This document shows positions 25,198 through 33,644 of a stretch of 64,000 nt of DNA, piece by piece. How positions within the stretch are numbered: the stretch's first letter is position 1; each line of letters begins with the position of its first letter. Location: positions 3,332,501-3,396,500 of the forward strand of contig NC_015167.1 of the NCBI RefSeq assembly GCF_000190595.1, written 5' to 3'. The position numbers and the translations under genes are program-made. The notes below the pieces were generated by a model. That model ran no database searches. It worked only from the letters and a program-made list of their open reading frames with translations, and had not been told where the DNA came from. The DNA comes from Cellulophaga lytica DSM 7489 (GTDB lineage Bacteria > Bacteroidota > Bacteroidia > Flavobacteriales > Flavobacteriaceae).

Positions 25198-26061
25198 ATG
25201 AGGCAACTAAAGATCATCAAACAGGTAACTAACAGAGAATCAAAATCATTAGATAAATACCTGCAAGATATCAGCAAAATAGATCTAATTACTGCCAATG
25301 AAGAAGTAGAGTTAGCTCAAAAAATACGTGCTGGTGACGAAGCCGCACTAGAAAAATTAACAAATGCAAATTTAAGATTTGTTGTTTCCGTTGCTAAACA
25401 ATATCAAAATCAGGGTCTAAAATTACCAGATTTAATTAATGAAGGTAATGTAGGTTTGGTAAAAGCTGCTAAAAGATTTGATGAAACCAGAGGTTTTAAG
25501 TTTATTTCTTATGCTGTATGGTGGATTAGACAGTCTATTTTACAAGCACTAGCAGAACAGTCTAGAATTGTACGTTTACCACTAAACAAAATTGGTTCTA
25601 TAAATAAAATTAAGAAAGCATTTTCTTATTTAGAACAAACACATGAAAGACCACCTTCTGCAGAAGAAATAGCTAAGGAGTTAGAGTTGTCTGTTAGTGA
25701 AGTAAAGCAATCTATGAAAAACTCTGGGAGACACGTATCTATGGATGCGCCTTTTAAAGAAGGAGAAGATTCTAACCTATATGATGTTATAAAATATGGT
25801 GAATCTCCTAACCCAGATGAAAAATTAATGCACCAATCTTTAAATACTGAGATTAATAGAGCATTAGAAACATTATCTCCTAGAGAAGCAGATGTTGTTA
25901 AGTTGTATTACGGTATTGGAGATAAACATTCTATGACTTTAGAGGAAATAGGTCAAATTTTTGATTTAACACGTGAGCGTGTAAGGCAAATTAGAGAAAA
26001 AGCTATACGTAAGCTTAAGCACAACTCTAGAAGTAAAATATTAAAAACATACTTAGGGTAG
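25198..26061 (+). CDS. rpoD: primary sigma factor RpoD/SigA
   Basis: 287 residues, the short primary sigma form of Bacteroidota without regions 1.1 and the non-conserved insert. Region 1.2 is [20 protein letters not shown]; region 2 is [20 protein letters not shown] followed by [20 protein letters not shown] and [19 protein letters not shown] (regions 2.1-2.4); region 4.2 is [28 protein letters not shown]. It directs most transcription from TAnnTTTG/TTG promoters such as those noted in this window. The protein is a single-gene unit with a terminator directly after it. Confidence 0.95.
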   Translation: MRQLKIIKQVTNRESKSLDKYLQDISKIDLITANEEVELAQKIRAGDEAALEKLTNANLRFVVSVAKQYQNQGLKLPDLINEGNVGLVKAAKRFDETRGFKFISYAVWWIRQSILQALAEQSRIVRLPLNKIGSINKIKKAFSYLEQTHERPPSAEEIAKELELSVSEVKQSMKNSGRHVSMDAPFKEGEDSNLYDVIKYGESPNPDEKLMHQSLNTEINRALETLSPREADVVKLYYGIGDKHSMTLEEIGQIFDLTRERVRQIREKAIRKLKHNSRSKILKTYLG

Positions 26062-26078
26062 TTTTTTAAATATATTAA

Positions 26079-26113
26079 AAAAAAAGAGCAACTAATTTAG
26101 TTGCTCTTTTTTT
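26079..26113 (+). terminator. intrinsic terminator of rpoD
   Basis: agagcaact and agttgctct pair around aattt, with nine A residues before and eight T residues after, so it can act on both strands. Confidence 0.85.
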
Positions 26114-26140
26114 TATGCTTTTTACAGTGTAAATACGCCA

Positions 26141-26236
26141 CTAAGAATAATTTAGCTTGGTAATATTCACTTCTGATAGAATTTCATTTAGGCTCTCTAC
26201 AAATGATAAGTAAGCCGAGTTGTTTTGGTGTGCCAT
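26141..26236 (-). CDS. microprotein A, 31 aa, paralogue of microprotein B
   Basis: ATG at 26236, TAG at 26141. The peptide begins MAHQNNSAYLSFVESLNEIL and ends SEVNITKLNYS. It aligns over its full length with the next upstream frame: both place YL-x-F-x3-LNEIL eight to nine residues after the start and end with a short L-x-Y tail. Neither is hydrophobic enough to span a membrane; an amphipathic helix is likely. Position is downstream of the hybrid sensor gene on the same strand. The paired similarity is the evidence that the frames are coding; function unknown. Confidence 0.5.
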   Translation of the reverse strand: MAHQNNSAYLSFVESLNEILSEVNITKLNYS

Positions 26237-26283
26237 AACAAAAGATTTTGGGGTTTATTAAAATATTTAAATAACAACTACAG

Positions 26284-26382
26284 TTATATGTAATCTAATT
26301 CTACTAATTCATTTAGACTTAAAATTTCGTTTAAATCGTGTAAGAAGTTAAGGTATTCTTCTCCGTAAGTATCGTATAACAT
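26284..26382 (-). CDS. microprotein B, 32 aa, paralogue of microprotein A
   Basis: ATG at 26382, TAA at 26284. The peptide begins MLYDTYGEEYLNFLHDLNEI and ends LSLNELVELDYI. The start is chosen because it lines up with the ATG of microprotein A. The frame stays open about 34 codons further upstream but has no standard start codon there. A promoter-like TTG (spacer about 20) TAGTTTTA lies about 35 bases upstream of the ATG on the minus strand. It is separated from microprotein A by 47 bases. Function unknown. Confidence 0.5.
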   Translation of the reverse strand: MLYDTYGEEYLNFLHDLNEILSLNELVELDYI

Positions 26383-26522
26383 AATAAGTAGGTTATTTGG
26401 GTTTCTAATCTGGTTTAAAACTACTGAAACACTTTTGTTGTTACAATAAAATGTGGTGAACTTATTATTTTTTGTTGTGAAAACATGCCTTTAATATTAT
26501 CACCAATTAAAAATTAAAAGAA

Positions 26523-28184
26523 TTACAATTCTTCTTCAGCTAATCTTAATAACTCTTCATCTAACTGTTGTTCTACCAAAGGAAATTCGTTTATAAAACA
26601 ATTGTAAAGAAAGTTTAAATGTTTTACATCTACATCGTCTTTAATTGCATTTTCCATTTGCAAAACACTTTCAAATAAAGCATCGGTTTTCATCATTTTT
26701 AAACCTGCTTTTATTTTGTGTGTAGCAAATTTTAAAGCCTCATAATCTTCATTTTTTATATGTACTATTGCTTTACCTATAAATTCTAAGGCATTATTTT
26801 TAAACAGCTTAACTAACTCCTGAAGCATACTTAAATCTCCCATACACTCATTTAAAACTGGTGTTAGGTTTAATTTACGTGTTTCTCCGTGATCATTAAT
26901 ATGATTACTTGTTAATGTTTCCATGCTTGCATTTTTTTGTAATTGCTCCAATAAAGTATTTAGTAACTCTTCAGAGGTGTAGGGTTTTAATAAAAAATTA
27001 GTAAAATTTGAGGTGTTGAATTCTGTACTTTTTTGTATTTCTTCATCTGCAGTAACAGCAATTATTGGGGTATTGCTAATTCTTACATTGTGGTGTGTTC
27101 TAATTATTTCTGCTATTTCATCGCCATTTTTTTCTGGCATTCTCATATCCATTAAAATTATGTCTATGATGTTGTTTTCTAAAACTTCTAATCCGTCTTT
27201 ATAATTGTCGGTAACAAAAGATGTACACTGCCATTTGTCTAACTTAAATTCTAGTAACTTTTGGTTTAGTTTGTTATCTTCAAAAACCAAAACATTAATA
27301 CCACTAATATTAGCAACATTAAATGCTGTAACTGGTTTTAGAGGTTTTTTAAATGGTATTGTAAAAGTAAAAGTTGTACCAACAGACTCTCTGTTAGATA
27401 CATAAATGGATCCGTTAAGAGATTCTACTAACTCTTTGGCAACATTTAAGCCTAAACCAAGTTTAGATTTATCTTGACTATAAATATCAAAAATTTGTGA
27501 AACTTTATCGTCAGAAATACTACCATTTGTATCGTTTACATTAAACTCTACAATTACATTATCTGTATAATTTTCTTTAACTGCTGCAGTAACTAAAATT
27601 TGACCTTTAGCAGTAGTTTGTATGCTGTTGCCTACAATATTTAGTAATATATGAGATAATTTAGACGGATCGCCTATTAACTTTTCTGGTATATATTTAT
27701 CTATTTCTTTATTTAAGATAAGCTCATTATTGGTAATTAATGTATTACATAAAAACAATACATCATTAACTACATTTTTAAACTTAATAGGAATGCTTAA
27801 ATTACTATCTGTAGTGTTAGTTGTAAAACCAATTAAATCCTCAGAAACACTTAATATAGTATTAGATGTAGCCTGTATCTCCTTCACTATTTTTTCTTGT
27901 TCCATAGTTAAGTTGCTTTTTAATAGTTTTTCTGTATTGTTTAATATACTATGTAACGGTTTCTTAATTTCGCTATTAGCCTCAGTAATTAATTTGCCTT
28001 GTAATGTATTTTGTGAAGATGAGGAAGTTGCTTGTGCATTACTCCTATTAACAAGTAGTTTTTTAAAATTATTTAAAACACCCCTAAGCGCGTCTGCTTG
28101 TTTAACAGACAACTCGTTAAAAGAAAAACTGTCTAATTTTTCTTGTAAACTTGATAATGAAGTATGTAAGTCTTTCAATTTCAA
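26523..28184 (-). CDS. hybrid sensor kinase-like protein without phospho-accepting histidine (HK-like, REC, HPt)
   Basis: 553 residues, cytoplasmic, no sensor or membrane segment. A helical N-terminus leads to a HisKA-like helix NSEIKKPLHSILNN, where the usual SHEIRTPL histidine is replaced by S71. The ATPase-like domain keeps the N box (N183, N186), a weak G1 box (NDTNGSI, D218) and GLGL (243-246). A receiver domain 296-412 has the phospho-accepting D346 (LMDMRMPEKNG) and K400. An HPt domain about 440-540 has H489 (THKIKAG). So phosphorylation could pass between receiver and HPt but probably does not start here. It may be a pseudokinase scaffold or phosphate sink. Two microprotein genes follow on the same strand. 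Confidence 0.85.
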   Translation of the reverse strand: MKLKDLHTSLSSLQEKLDSFSFNELSVKQADALRGVLNNFKKLLVNRSNAQATSSSSQNTLQGKLITEANSEIKKPLHSILNNTEKLLKSNLTMEQEKIVKEIQATSNTILSVSEDLIGFTTNTTDSNLSIPIKFKNVVNDVLFLCNTLITNNELILNKEIDKYIPEKLIGDPSKLSHILLNIVGNSIQTTAKGQILVTAAVKENYTDNVIVEFNVNDTNGSISDDKVSQIFDIYSQDKSKLGLGLNVAKELVESLNGSIYVSNRESVGTTFTFTIPFKKPLKPVTAFNVANISGINVLVFEDNKLNQKLLEFKLDKWQCTSFVTDNYKDGLEVLENNIIDIILMDMRMPEKNGDEIAEIIRTHHNVRISNTPIIAVTADEEIQKSTEFNTSNFTNFLLKPYTSEELLNTLLEQLQKNASMETLTSNHINDHGETRKLNLTPVLNECMGDLSMLQELVKLFKNNALEFIGKAIVHIKNEDYEALKFATHKIKAGLKMMKTDALFESVLQMENAIKDDVDVKHLNFLYNCFINEFPLVEQQLDEELLRLAEEEL

Positions 28185-28419
28185 TTTAGGGAAATTTACG
28201 TTGTTAAATCTTAAATTAATTTTATTACAATGTAAATCTCAATATTTAACAGTGTACTACCAATTAAATGTTATATAGGTATCTTTTTTTGTTGTGAAAC
28301 TCCCTTATTTGTAAGTTATTAGTTTTTAAAAGTTGTTATTAGCCGTTTTTATTGACCTTTTACCCTATTTAAGCTTAATTTTTAAACTAAAAAGTTAGGT
28401 GTTTATTTAGGTTGATATA

Positions 28420-28452
28420 AAAAAAGCCTTAGCTATAAACTAAGGCTTTTAT
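28420..28452 (-). terminator. intrinsic terminator of thioesterase gene
   Basis: aaaaagccttag and ctaaggctttt pair around ctataaa. The T-run lies after the stem on the minus strand, 20 bases past the stop. Confidence 0.85.
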
Positions 28453-28471
28453 AAATTTTAAATGTGTAGTC

Positions 28472-28861
28472 TTATTTTGCTAGTCTATCTCTAACATATT
28501 CAATTTTTGTTTTCCCGTGAGGTTTTGGTTTTCCGTTTTCATCTAAATTTACCATAATAATATTGTCTACTGTCAATATTGTTTCTCTAGTCATTTTATT
28601 ACGTACCTCGCAATTTAATGTTAATGATGAAACACCAAACTTTATAACTTCTATTCCTATTTCTACAATGTCTCCCTCTTTAGCAGAGCTCATAAAATTA
28701 ATTTCAGACATGTATTTGGTAACCACTTTTTTGTTTTCTAATTGTATAATTGTATACAAAGCAGCTTCTTCATCTACCCACGCCAATACTTTACCTCCAA
28801 AAAGTGTTTTGTTAGCATTTAAATCTCCTGGTTTAACCCATTTTCTACTGTGAAATCTCAT
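28472..28861 (-). CDS. acyl-CoA thioesterase, hotdog fold (YciA/BACH type)
   Basis: 129 residues, one hotdog domain. LNANKTLFGGKVLAWVDEEAA has the catalytic aspartate/glycine helix (N, D30 region) of the YciA/BACH thioesterases; VVTKYMSEINFMSSAKEGDIVEIG and ETILTVDNIIMVNLDENGKPKPH continue the family pattern. It cleaves acyl-CoA to free acid and CoA; chain-length preference cannot be told. It lies 31 bp downstream of the DUF72 gene on the same strand. Confidence 0.88.
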   Translation of the reverse strand: MRFHSRKWVKPGDLNANKTLFGGKVLAWVDEEAALYTIIQLENKKVVTKYMSEINFMSSAKEGDIVEIGIEVIKFGVSSLTLNCEVRNKMTRETILTVDNIIMVNLDENGKPKPHGKTKIEYVRDRLAK

Positions 28862-28892
28862 AATATTACGATTTAGATTACAAAATTAGGTA

Positions 28893-29789
28893 TTAAAATA
28901 AGGTTAGACTATTATCTAACAAAGTTTTAGGAATTTTTAAATTAGAGTCAACTTTTTTGTTTAAACTGTTAATAAAACTAGCTGATAACAGAGGGGATTC
29001 TAATTCCATATTTTGATGCACAAAAAAATGACAATTTTTAAGCCCCTTTTCTTTCCAGCTTTCTAATTTAGATGCCCACTCCTCTAACCTATCATAATCA
29101 CTCTTATGGTTAGCACCAACAAAACGTATAAAAGCTTCGTTGTTTGTTAGTCTCATATGCAACAAATCTCTTCTTCCTGCAGTATCTACAATTACATTTG
29201 CTATATTATTTTCTTGTAACAAATAATACAATTCTTGTGCTACAGTTGTATTTGCAAACCAATTTGGGTTCCTAAATTCTATAGCTAATTTAAATTCTTT
29301 GGGCCAATATTTTACAAACTGCACTACTTTATCCCATTCAGTAATATCAAAATTTGTGTGTAATTGTAAAAATATTGTTCCTAGTTTTTCTTTTAAGGTT
29401 GATGTAGCTTCCAAATACCTATCTAAAATAGGGTAAGCATTAGCGTTTAACCTATTAATATGACTAATTTCTTTGGTTATTTTAGGATAAAACTTAAAGT
29501 TGCTAGGTGTTTTATTGTACCATTTTTGGTACTGTTCTTTTGGAAAAAACCTGTAAAAAGTAGCATTCAATTCTATAGAATTAAATTGTGATGCATAATA
29601 TTTTAATTCGTCTTTTGTTCCCCTAGGATAAAAGTTTTTTAAATCTTGTTTATTCCATTTTGCACAACCAACTGAAACATTAAAATTACCGCTATCAGAA
29701 AACTTTTTTAATACTGCAGCAGTATCTATATGATCTTTAGGTAGTTTAAAATCTATTATTTCAGGATTGGTTACTTTTCCAAATTTCAT
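28893..29789 (-). CDS. DUF72 (YecE-like) TIM-barrel protein
   Basis: 298 residues. FNVSVGCAKWNKQDLKNFYPRGTKDELKYYASQFNSIELNATFYR at about 33-77 is the DUF72 signature, followed by WYNKTPSNFKFYPKITKEISH and AIEFRNPNWF. The fold is a TIM barrel and the biochemical role is unknown. Probably in one transcript with the thioesterase gene (31 bp gap). Confidence 0.88.
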   Translation of the reverse strand: MKFGKVTNPEIIDFKLPKDHIDTAAVLKKFSDSGNFNVSVGCAKWNKQDLKNFYPRGTKDELKYYASQFNSIELNATFYRFFPKEQYQKWYNKTPSNFKFYPKITKEISHINRLNANAYPILDRYLEATSTLKEKLGTIFLQLHTNFDITEWDKVVQFVKYWPKEFKLAIEFRNPNWFANTTVAQELYYLLQENNIANVIVDTAGRRDLLHMRLTNNEAFIRFVGANHKSDYDRLEEWASKLESWKEKGLKNCHFFVHQNMELESPLLSASFINSLNKKVDSNLKIPKTLLDNSLTLF

Positions 29790-29891
29790 TTTTAATACCT
29801 TTTTGTTAAATGTTCATAACCCAGTTAAAAACTATATTTAAGTAATAATTATTTAATTAGATGTTGTTGTATCTTTAGTAAAACGCTAGTT

Positions 29892-30299
29892 ATGAACCAA
29901 AGATCTACAGATCTCTTGCGTATTAGGCCAGAGATTAAAGCTACTAAAATAGTAGCAGGAATTAGTAATGACGAACTTTTTCAGAACAAAACAATTAGAC
30001 CTATTCTTAAATTGCAAAACGATTTAATTCTGGTTGTTTTTAAAAACTACATTAAAAAACACAAAAACAAATTTTACAACCTTACTTTAGAAAAAAGACT
30101 AGAGTATATTGAAAATGCAATACAAAGAGACATTAAATTTAGAAATGCTCTTAAAGGCATAATTATAGGTCAGTTTACTGTAGAGGAATATGAAACCTAT
30201 ACACTAAATTCATCTGCACTTAATAAAAGAATGATGTCTATGGCTATTACAAGGCTTAAAGACCAATTACAGTACTTTGATGAGCCCGTTTTAGTCTAA
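29892..30299 (+). CDS. conserved flavobacterial protein of unknown function, 135 aa
   Basis: I do not recognise a characterised family. The protein is mostly helical, basic in the middle (FKNYIKKHKNKFYNLTLEKRLEYIENAIQRDIKFRNALKG) and has no signal peptide or membrane segment. Start ATG 29892 (MNQRSTDLLRIRPEIKAT). Its 3' end overlaps the convergent DUF2461 gene by nine bases, so the two messages are antisense to each other at their ends. Confidence 0.7.
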   Translation: MNQRSTDLLRIRPEIKATKIVAGISNDELFQNKTIRPILKLQNDLILVVFKNYIKKHKNKFYNLTLEKRLEYIENAIQRDIKFRNALKGIIIGQFTVEEYETYTLNSSALNKRMMSMAITRLKDQLQYFDEPVLV

Positions 30300-30971
30300 A
30301 ATAGACTCTCCATTTAAATTAGTTGTTAATACATCGCTCATTAAATCAAAAAATGGCCTTATTGTAGCAAACGATTGATTTACTGTATCTAAAAAATTAG
30401 AAGACAATACTTCTTTATCTGTAAATTCTTTGGTAAAGATGTATTGTTTTTTACGTATTAAGTCAATATCATTGTGCTCAACATCAAAACCTTTGGGAGC
30501 TCTTTTTAATTCATCACCAGCTAATTCTCCCCATACAGCTTTAAATTTTTTAGAACCTATTGCCTCTCTAAATTCAGATGCATCAAGCTCTAACTCTTTT
30601 CTTATTCTAAATAAATCTTCTTTATTAGGAGCCCAAAAACCAGTAGCAATAAAACTATTACCTGGTTCTATATGTACATAATAACCACCTCTTAAACGTG
30701 CTCCTGCCCTAGTAAAAGAACCCGCTAAATGTACTTTATATGGGGTTTTGTTTTTAGAAAAACGTACATCTCTATAAATTCTAAAAACTTTAGATTTTTC
30801 AATATCATCATGTTCATTAAGTTTTTCTTCTAATAAAGTAATAAACCCTTTAAAGGCATTTTCTTCAATCTTAAATTCTTCTTTATGCTCTAAAAACCAC
30901 TCTCTTGTATTGTTTTCTTTAAGCTTATTTAAAAAACTAAAGGTATTTTTAGAGATTACATCATTTTTCAT
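30291..30971 (-). CDS. DUF2461 protein
   Basis: 226 residues. FSFLNKLKENNTREWFLEHKEEFK near the start, FRIYRDVRFSKNKTPYKVHLAGSF near 63 and RLRGGYYVHIEPGNSFIATGFWAP near 93 are the DUF2461 signature (TIGR02453 type). No function is established. It overlaps the convergent gene ending at 30299. Confidence 0.88.
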   Translation of the reverse strand: MKNDVISKNTFSFLNKLKENNTREWFLEHKEEFKIEENAFKGFITLLEEKLNEHDDIEKSKVFRIYRDVRFSKNKTPYKVHLAGSFTRAGARLRGGYYVHIEPGNSFIATGFWAPNKEDLFRIRKELELDASEFREAIGSKKFKAVWGELAGDELKRAPKGFDVEHNDIDLIRKKQYIFTKEFTDKEVLSSNFLDTVNQSFATIRPFFDLMSDVLTTNLNGESILD

Positions 30972-31042
30972 AAAAATCTTACTAATCTATTATTTATGCT
31001 AAAGTTAACTGTTTTTAAAAGTTTATTTATCTAAATAATGGT

Positions 31043-31050
31043 TAATTTTG
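31043..31050 (+). promoter_or_regulatory. candidate -7 box for epsC-cysM
   Basis: TAATTTTG fits TAnnTTTG and ends 19 bases before the ATG at 31070. No TTG was found at -33. Confidence 0.4.
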
Positions 31051-31069
31051 ATAGTTGAATACATTACAT

Positions 31070-31861
31070 ATGACACTAAAATCTGTAATTAAAGAGATAG
31101 AGTTGCATAAAAAGCAACCCAATTTAAACTTTAGTTTAAAAGAAAAAACAGAAGTTTTTACCCAAAAGCTTTTTTATACTTTGTTTGATACACAAACACC
31201 TGTTGCTAAAAATTTAGAAGAGTTAGAGCTGCAGTTTGATGAACTTGTGAATCTTGCCTGCTGGAAATTAGAAAAGCCTTGTAAAAAGATTTGGGATAAA
31301 TACGTGGTTACCTTACCTCGCATATTAGAAAAGCTTAATTTAGATGCAGAGGCTATTGTAAACTGTGATCCTGCTTCACTATCTATAGAAGAAGTGTATA
31401 TGGCATATCCTGGATTTTACGCTATAGCTATTTACAGGTTAGCTCATGAGTTACACGCTATTGGTTTTCCTTTAGTACCGCGTTTAATGACCGAGTATGC
31501 ACATAGGCTTACTGGTGTAGATATTAACCCAGGAGCTAAAATTGGAAATTCATTTTTTATAGACCATGCTACTGGTGTTGTTATAGGAGAAACAGCAGTT
31601 ATAGAAAACCACGTAAAAATATACCAAGGTGTTACTCTAGGCGCTTTATTTGTTGCTAAAAACTTAAAGCAAACCAAAAGGCACCCTACCATTAAAAATA
31701 ATGTTACAATTTATGCAAATGCCACTATTTTAGGTGGTGACACTATTATAGGAGAAAATACTATAATTGGTGGTAATGCATGGGTTACTAGCTCTATACC
31801 TGCAAACTCTAAAGTTTTTCATAAAACAGAAATTAAAATTAAAACTACACAAAATGTCTAA
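31070..31861 (+). CDS. epsC: serine O-acetyltransferase
   Basis: 263 residues from ATG 31070 (MTLKSVIKEIELHKKQ); a TTG at 31055 would add five residues. A helical N-terminal half is followed by left-handed beta-helix repeats: GVDINPGAKIGNSFFIDHATGVVIGETAVIENHVKIYQGVTLGAL near 145-190, with the catalytic D-H of IDHATG. It acetylates serine with acetyl-CoA for cysteine synthesis. The next gene, cysM, begins inside its last codons (ATGTCTAA overlap, eight bases), so translation is coupled. Confidence 0.92.
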   Translation: MTLKSVIKEIELHKKQPNLNFSLKEKTEVFTQKLFYTLFDTQTPVAKNLEELELQFDELVNLACWKLEKPCKKIWDKYVVTLPRILEKLNLDAEAIVNCDPASLSIEEVYMAYPGFYAIAIYRLAHELHAIGFPLVPRLMTEYAHRLTGVDINPGAKIGNSFFIDHATGVVIGETAVIENHVKIYQGVTLGALFVAKNLKQTKRHPTIKNNVTIYANATILGGDTIIGENTIIGGNAWVTSSIPANSKVFHKTEIKIKTTQNV

Positions 31862-32735
31862 TACTATTCTAGATTTAATAGGTAATACGCCCTTAGTTGA
31901 GTCTAAAGTTTTAAATACAAACCCTAACGTTAGACTTTTTTTTAAGTTAGAAGGAAATAACCCTGGAGGAAGTGTTAAAGACAGAGCTGCTTATAATATG
32001 ATTAAGAGCGCTTTAGATAGAGGTGATATTGATAAAAACACTAAACTTGTTGAAGCTACAAGTGGTAATACAGGTATTGCGTTAGCTATGATTGCTGGTA
32101 TTTTTAAATTAGATATAGAAATTGTTTTATCTGAAGGATCTACCAAAGAGCGTATACAAACAATGCGTGCTTATGGTGCTAAAGTAACTTTAACACCTGC
32201 AAAAACCGGAATTTTAGGTGCTAGAGATTATGCAGATGAGCAAGTGAAAAAAGGCGCTGTAATGCTTAATCAGTTTGGAAATAACGACAATTGGAAAGCT
32301 CATTACAAATCTACCGGACCAGAAATTTGGAGAGATACTAATAAAGAAATAACACACTTTGTATCATCTATGGGTACAACGGGCACTATAATGGGAACAT
32401 CTACCTATTTAAAAGAACAAAACAGCAACATACAAATTGTTGGCGTACAACCAAAAGAAGGTGCAAAAATTCCAGGAATACGTAAATGGCCGCAAGAATA
32501 TTTACCAAAAATATTTGATGCTTCTAAAGTAGATCAAATTATAGATGTTAGCCAAGAAGAAGCAGAACAAACTACACTTTTATTAGCTAAAAAAGAAGGT
32601 ATTTTTGCTGGTGTTAGTAGTGGTGGCGCTGCTTTTGCTGCTGCAAAACTGGCTAGTACATTAGATAGTGGCACTATTGTGTCTATAGTATGTGATAGAG
32701 GTGACAGGTATTTGTCATCTGGCTTATTTGGATAA
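31854..32735 (+). CDS. cysM: cysteine synthase, CysM type
   Basis: 293 residues from ATG 31854 (MSNTILDLIGNTPLVES). The PLP lysine lies in GGSVKDRAAYNMI near residue 40, SGNTG near 70 binds substrate, and GTTGTIMG near 175 and SSGGAAFA near 255 bind the cofactor phosphate. Length and MRAYGAKVTLTPA fit the CysM group. It replaces the acetyl group of O-acetylserine with sulfide. The reading frame is open further upstream, but that part overlaps epsC in another frame and is not conserved. Confidence 0.93.
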   Translation: MSNTILDLIGNTPLVESKVLNTNPNVRLFFKLEGNNPGGSVKDRAAYNMIKSALDRGDIDKNTKLVEATSGNTGIALAMIAGIFKLDIEIVLSEGSTKERIQTMRAYGAKVTLTPAKTGILGARDYADEQVKKGAVMLNQFGNNDNWKAHYKSTGPEIWRDTNKEITHFVSSMGTTGTIMGTSTYLKEQNSNIQIVGVQPKEGAKIPGIRKWPQEYLPKIFDASKVDQIIDVSQEEAEQTTLLLAKKEGIFAGVSSGGAAFAAAKLASTLDSGTIVSIVCDRGDRYLSSGLFG

Positions 32736-32740
32736 AATAC

Positions 32741-32782
32741 TTTAAAGATGATGTTTACCTTAATTTAAACATCATCTTTAAA
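32741..32782. repeat. 17-bp hairpin at convergent cysM and TruA-like gene ends
   Basis: tttaaagatgatgttta (32741-32757) and its exact reverse complement (32766-32782) flank an eight-base loop. The right arm encodes the last codons (K-D-D-V-stop) of the minus-strand TruA-like gene. The T-run is weak on both strands, so it may stop transcription in both directions or only protect RNA ends. Confidence 0.6.
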
Positions 32783-33577
32783 ATCTAAACTATGCAACAT
32801 TAATCCAGATCCTGGAGCAACAAAAACAAACTTAGTTGTACTATTGGGCTTTAAAGCCTCTTCAATATCAGAAAGAGTAACTTCTCCTTTTCCGAGCTGA
32901 ATTAAAGCTCCCATAAGCATACGTACTTGGTACCGCATAAAACCTTCTCCTTTTATATGAAAAGCATAAGATTTTTTAGGAAAAAAATTTGCTTTTAAAA
33001 TGGTGTTCTCTTTTATTTCTGCTGAATTTACTTTACGTATAAATTTTCCGTTTTCTTTAGGCTTTGCAGTAAAGCTTTTAAAATTATGTGTGCCAACAAA
33101 TAAGCTTGTTGCTTTTTTCATTAAATCTAAATCTAAGTTGTCTTGTATATTTGCCATAAAAGGCGCGGTATACGGATGATTTTTTTCTCCAAATGAAAAC
33201 AAATACACATATTCCTTTTCTTTGCTGTGCTGTATTATATTAAACTTTTCTTTTACGTGCTTTACACTAACAATTCTAATATCTGACGGTAGATTTTTAT
33301 TAAAGTCCTTTAAAAAAAAATCTAAATCTTGTAACGGTTCACCATCTAAAAAAAGCTCAAAAGCAGCATCTAAAGCAGACACTTTTGCATCTGTACGGCC
33401 TGCTCCTAAAATTTTATATTGACGTTCTGGTAGTATAAATTTTAGTGTTTTAGCAAGCATACCTTCAATAGTTTTATAGCCTGGTTGCTTTTGCCATCCA
33501 CTAAATCTGTAGCCTAAAAATTGTAGTCTTATTAAATAGTACTGTTTCTTTTTTTTCACATCAGCAAAAGTATGCAT
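32765..33577 (-). CDS. TruA-family pseudouridine synthase with divergent motif
   Basis: 270 residues. The catalytic aspartate D63 sits in GAGRTDAKVSALD, where canonical TruA has GRTDAGVHA. Other parts follow the fold: YYLIRLQFLGYRFSGWQKQP at the start, GTHNFKSFTA near 150 and GEGFMRYQVRMLMGALIQLGKGE near 215. TruA converts U38-40 of tRNA anticodon arms to pseudouridine. The changed motif and the long start suggest a lineage-specific paralogue rather than canonical TruA, which would be elsewhere in the genome. Its last codons form half of the hairpin at 32741-32782. Confidence 0.8.
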   Translation of the reverse strand: MHTFADVKKKKQYYLIRLQFLGYRFSGWQKQPGYKTIEGMLAKTLKFILPERQYKILGAGRTDAKVSALDAAFELFLDGEPLQDLDFFLKDFNKNLPSDIRIVSVKHVKEKFNIIQHSKEKEYVYLFSFGEKNHPYTAPFMANIQDNLDLDLMKKATSLFVGTHNFKSFTAKPKENGKFIRKVNSAEIKENTILKANFFPKKSYAFHIKGEGFMRYQVRMLMGALIQLGKGEVTLSDIEEALKPNSTTKFVFVAPGSGLMLHSLDFKDDV

Positions 33578-33644
33578 AAACTAAACATTAGAAAATAACT
33601 TTTTTTTTGTATTTTACAATTAATTAACAAAACAACCAACCAAA

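Noticed and set aside
26383-26486. A longer microprotein B starting at ATG 26486 with a one-base frame shift in an A6 run
   Set aside because: A seventh A would join the frames, but alignment with microprotein A places the start at 26382 and a promoter-like sequence lies in the extension. A sequencing error cannot be excluded.
31767-31853. N-terminal extension of cysM upstream of ATG 31854
   Set aside because: It overlaps the coding end of epsC in another frame and does not resemble cysteine synthase N-termini.
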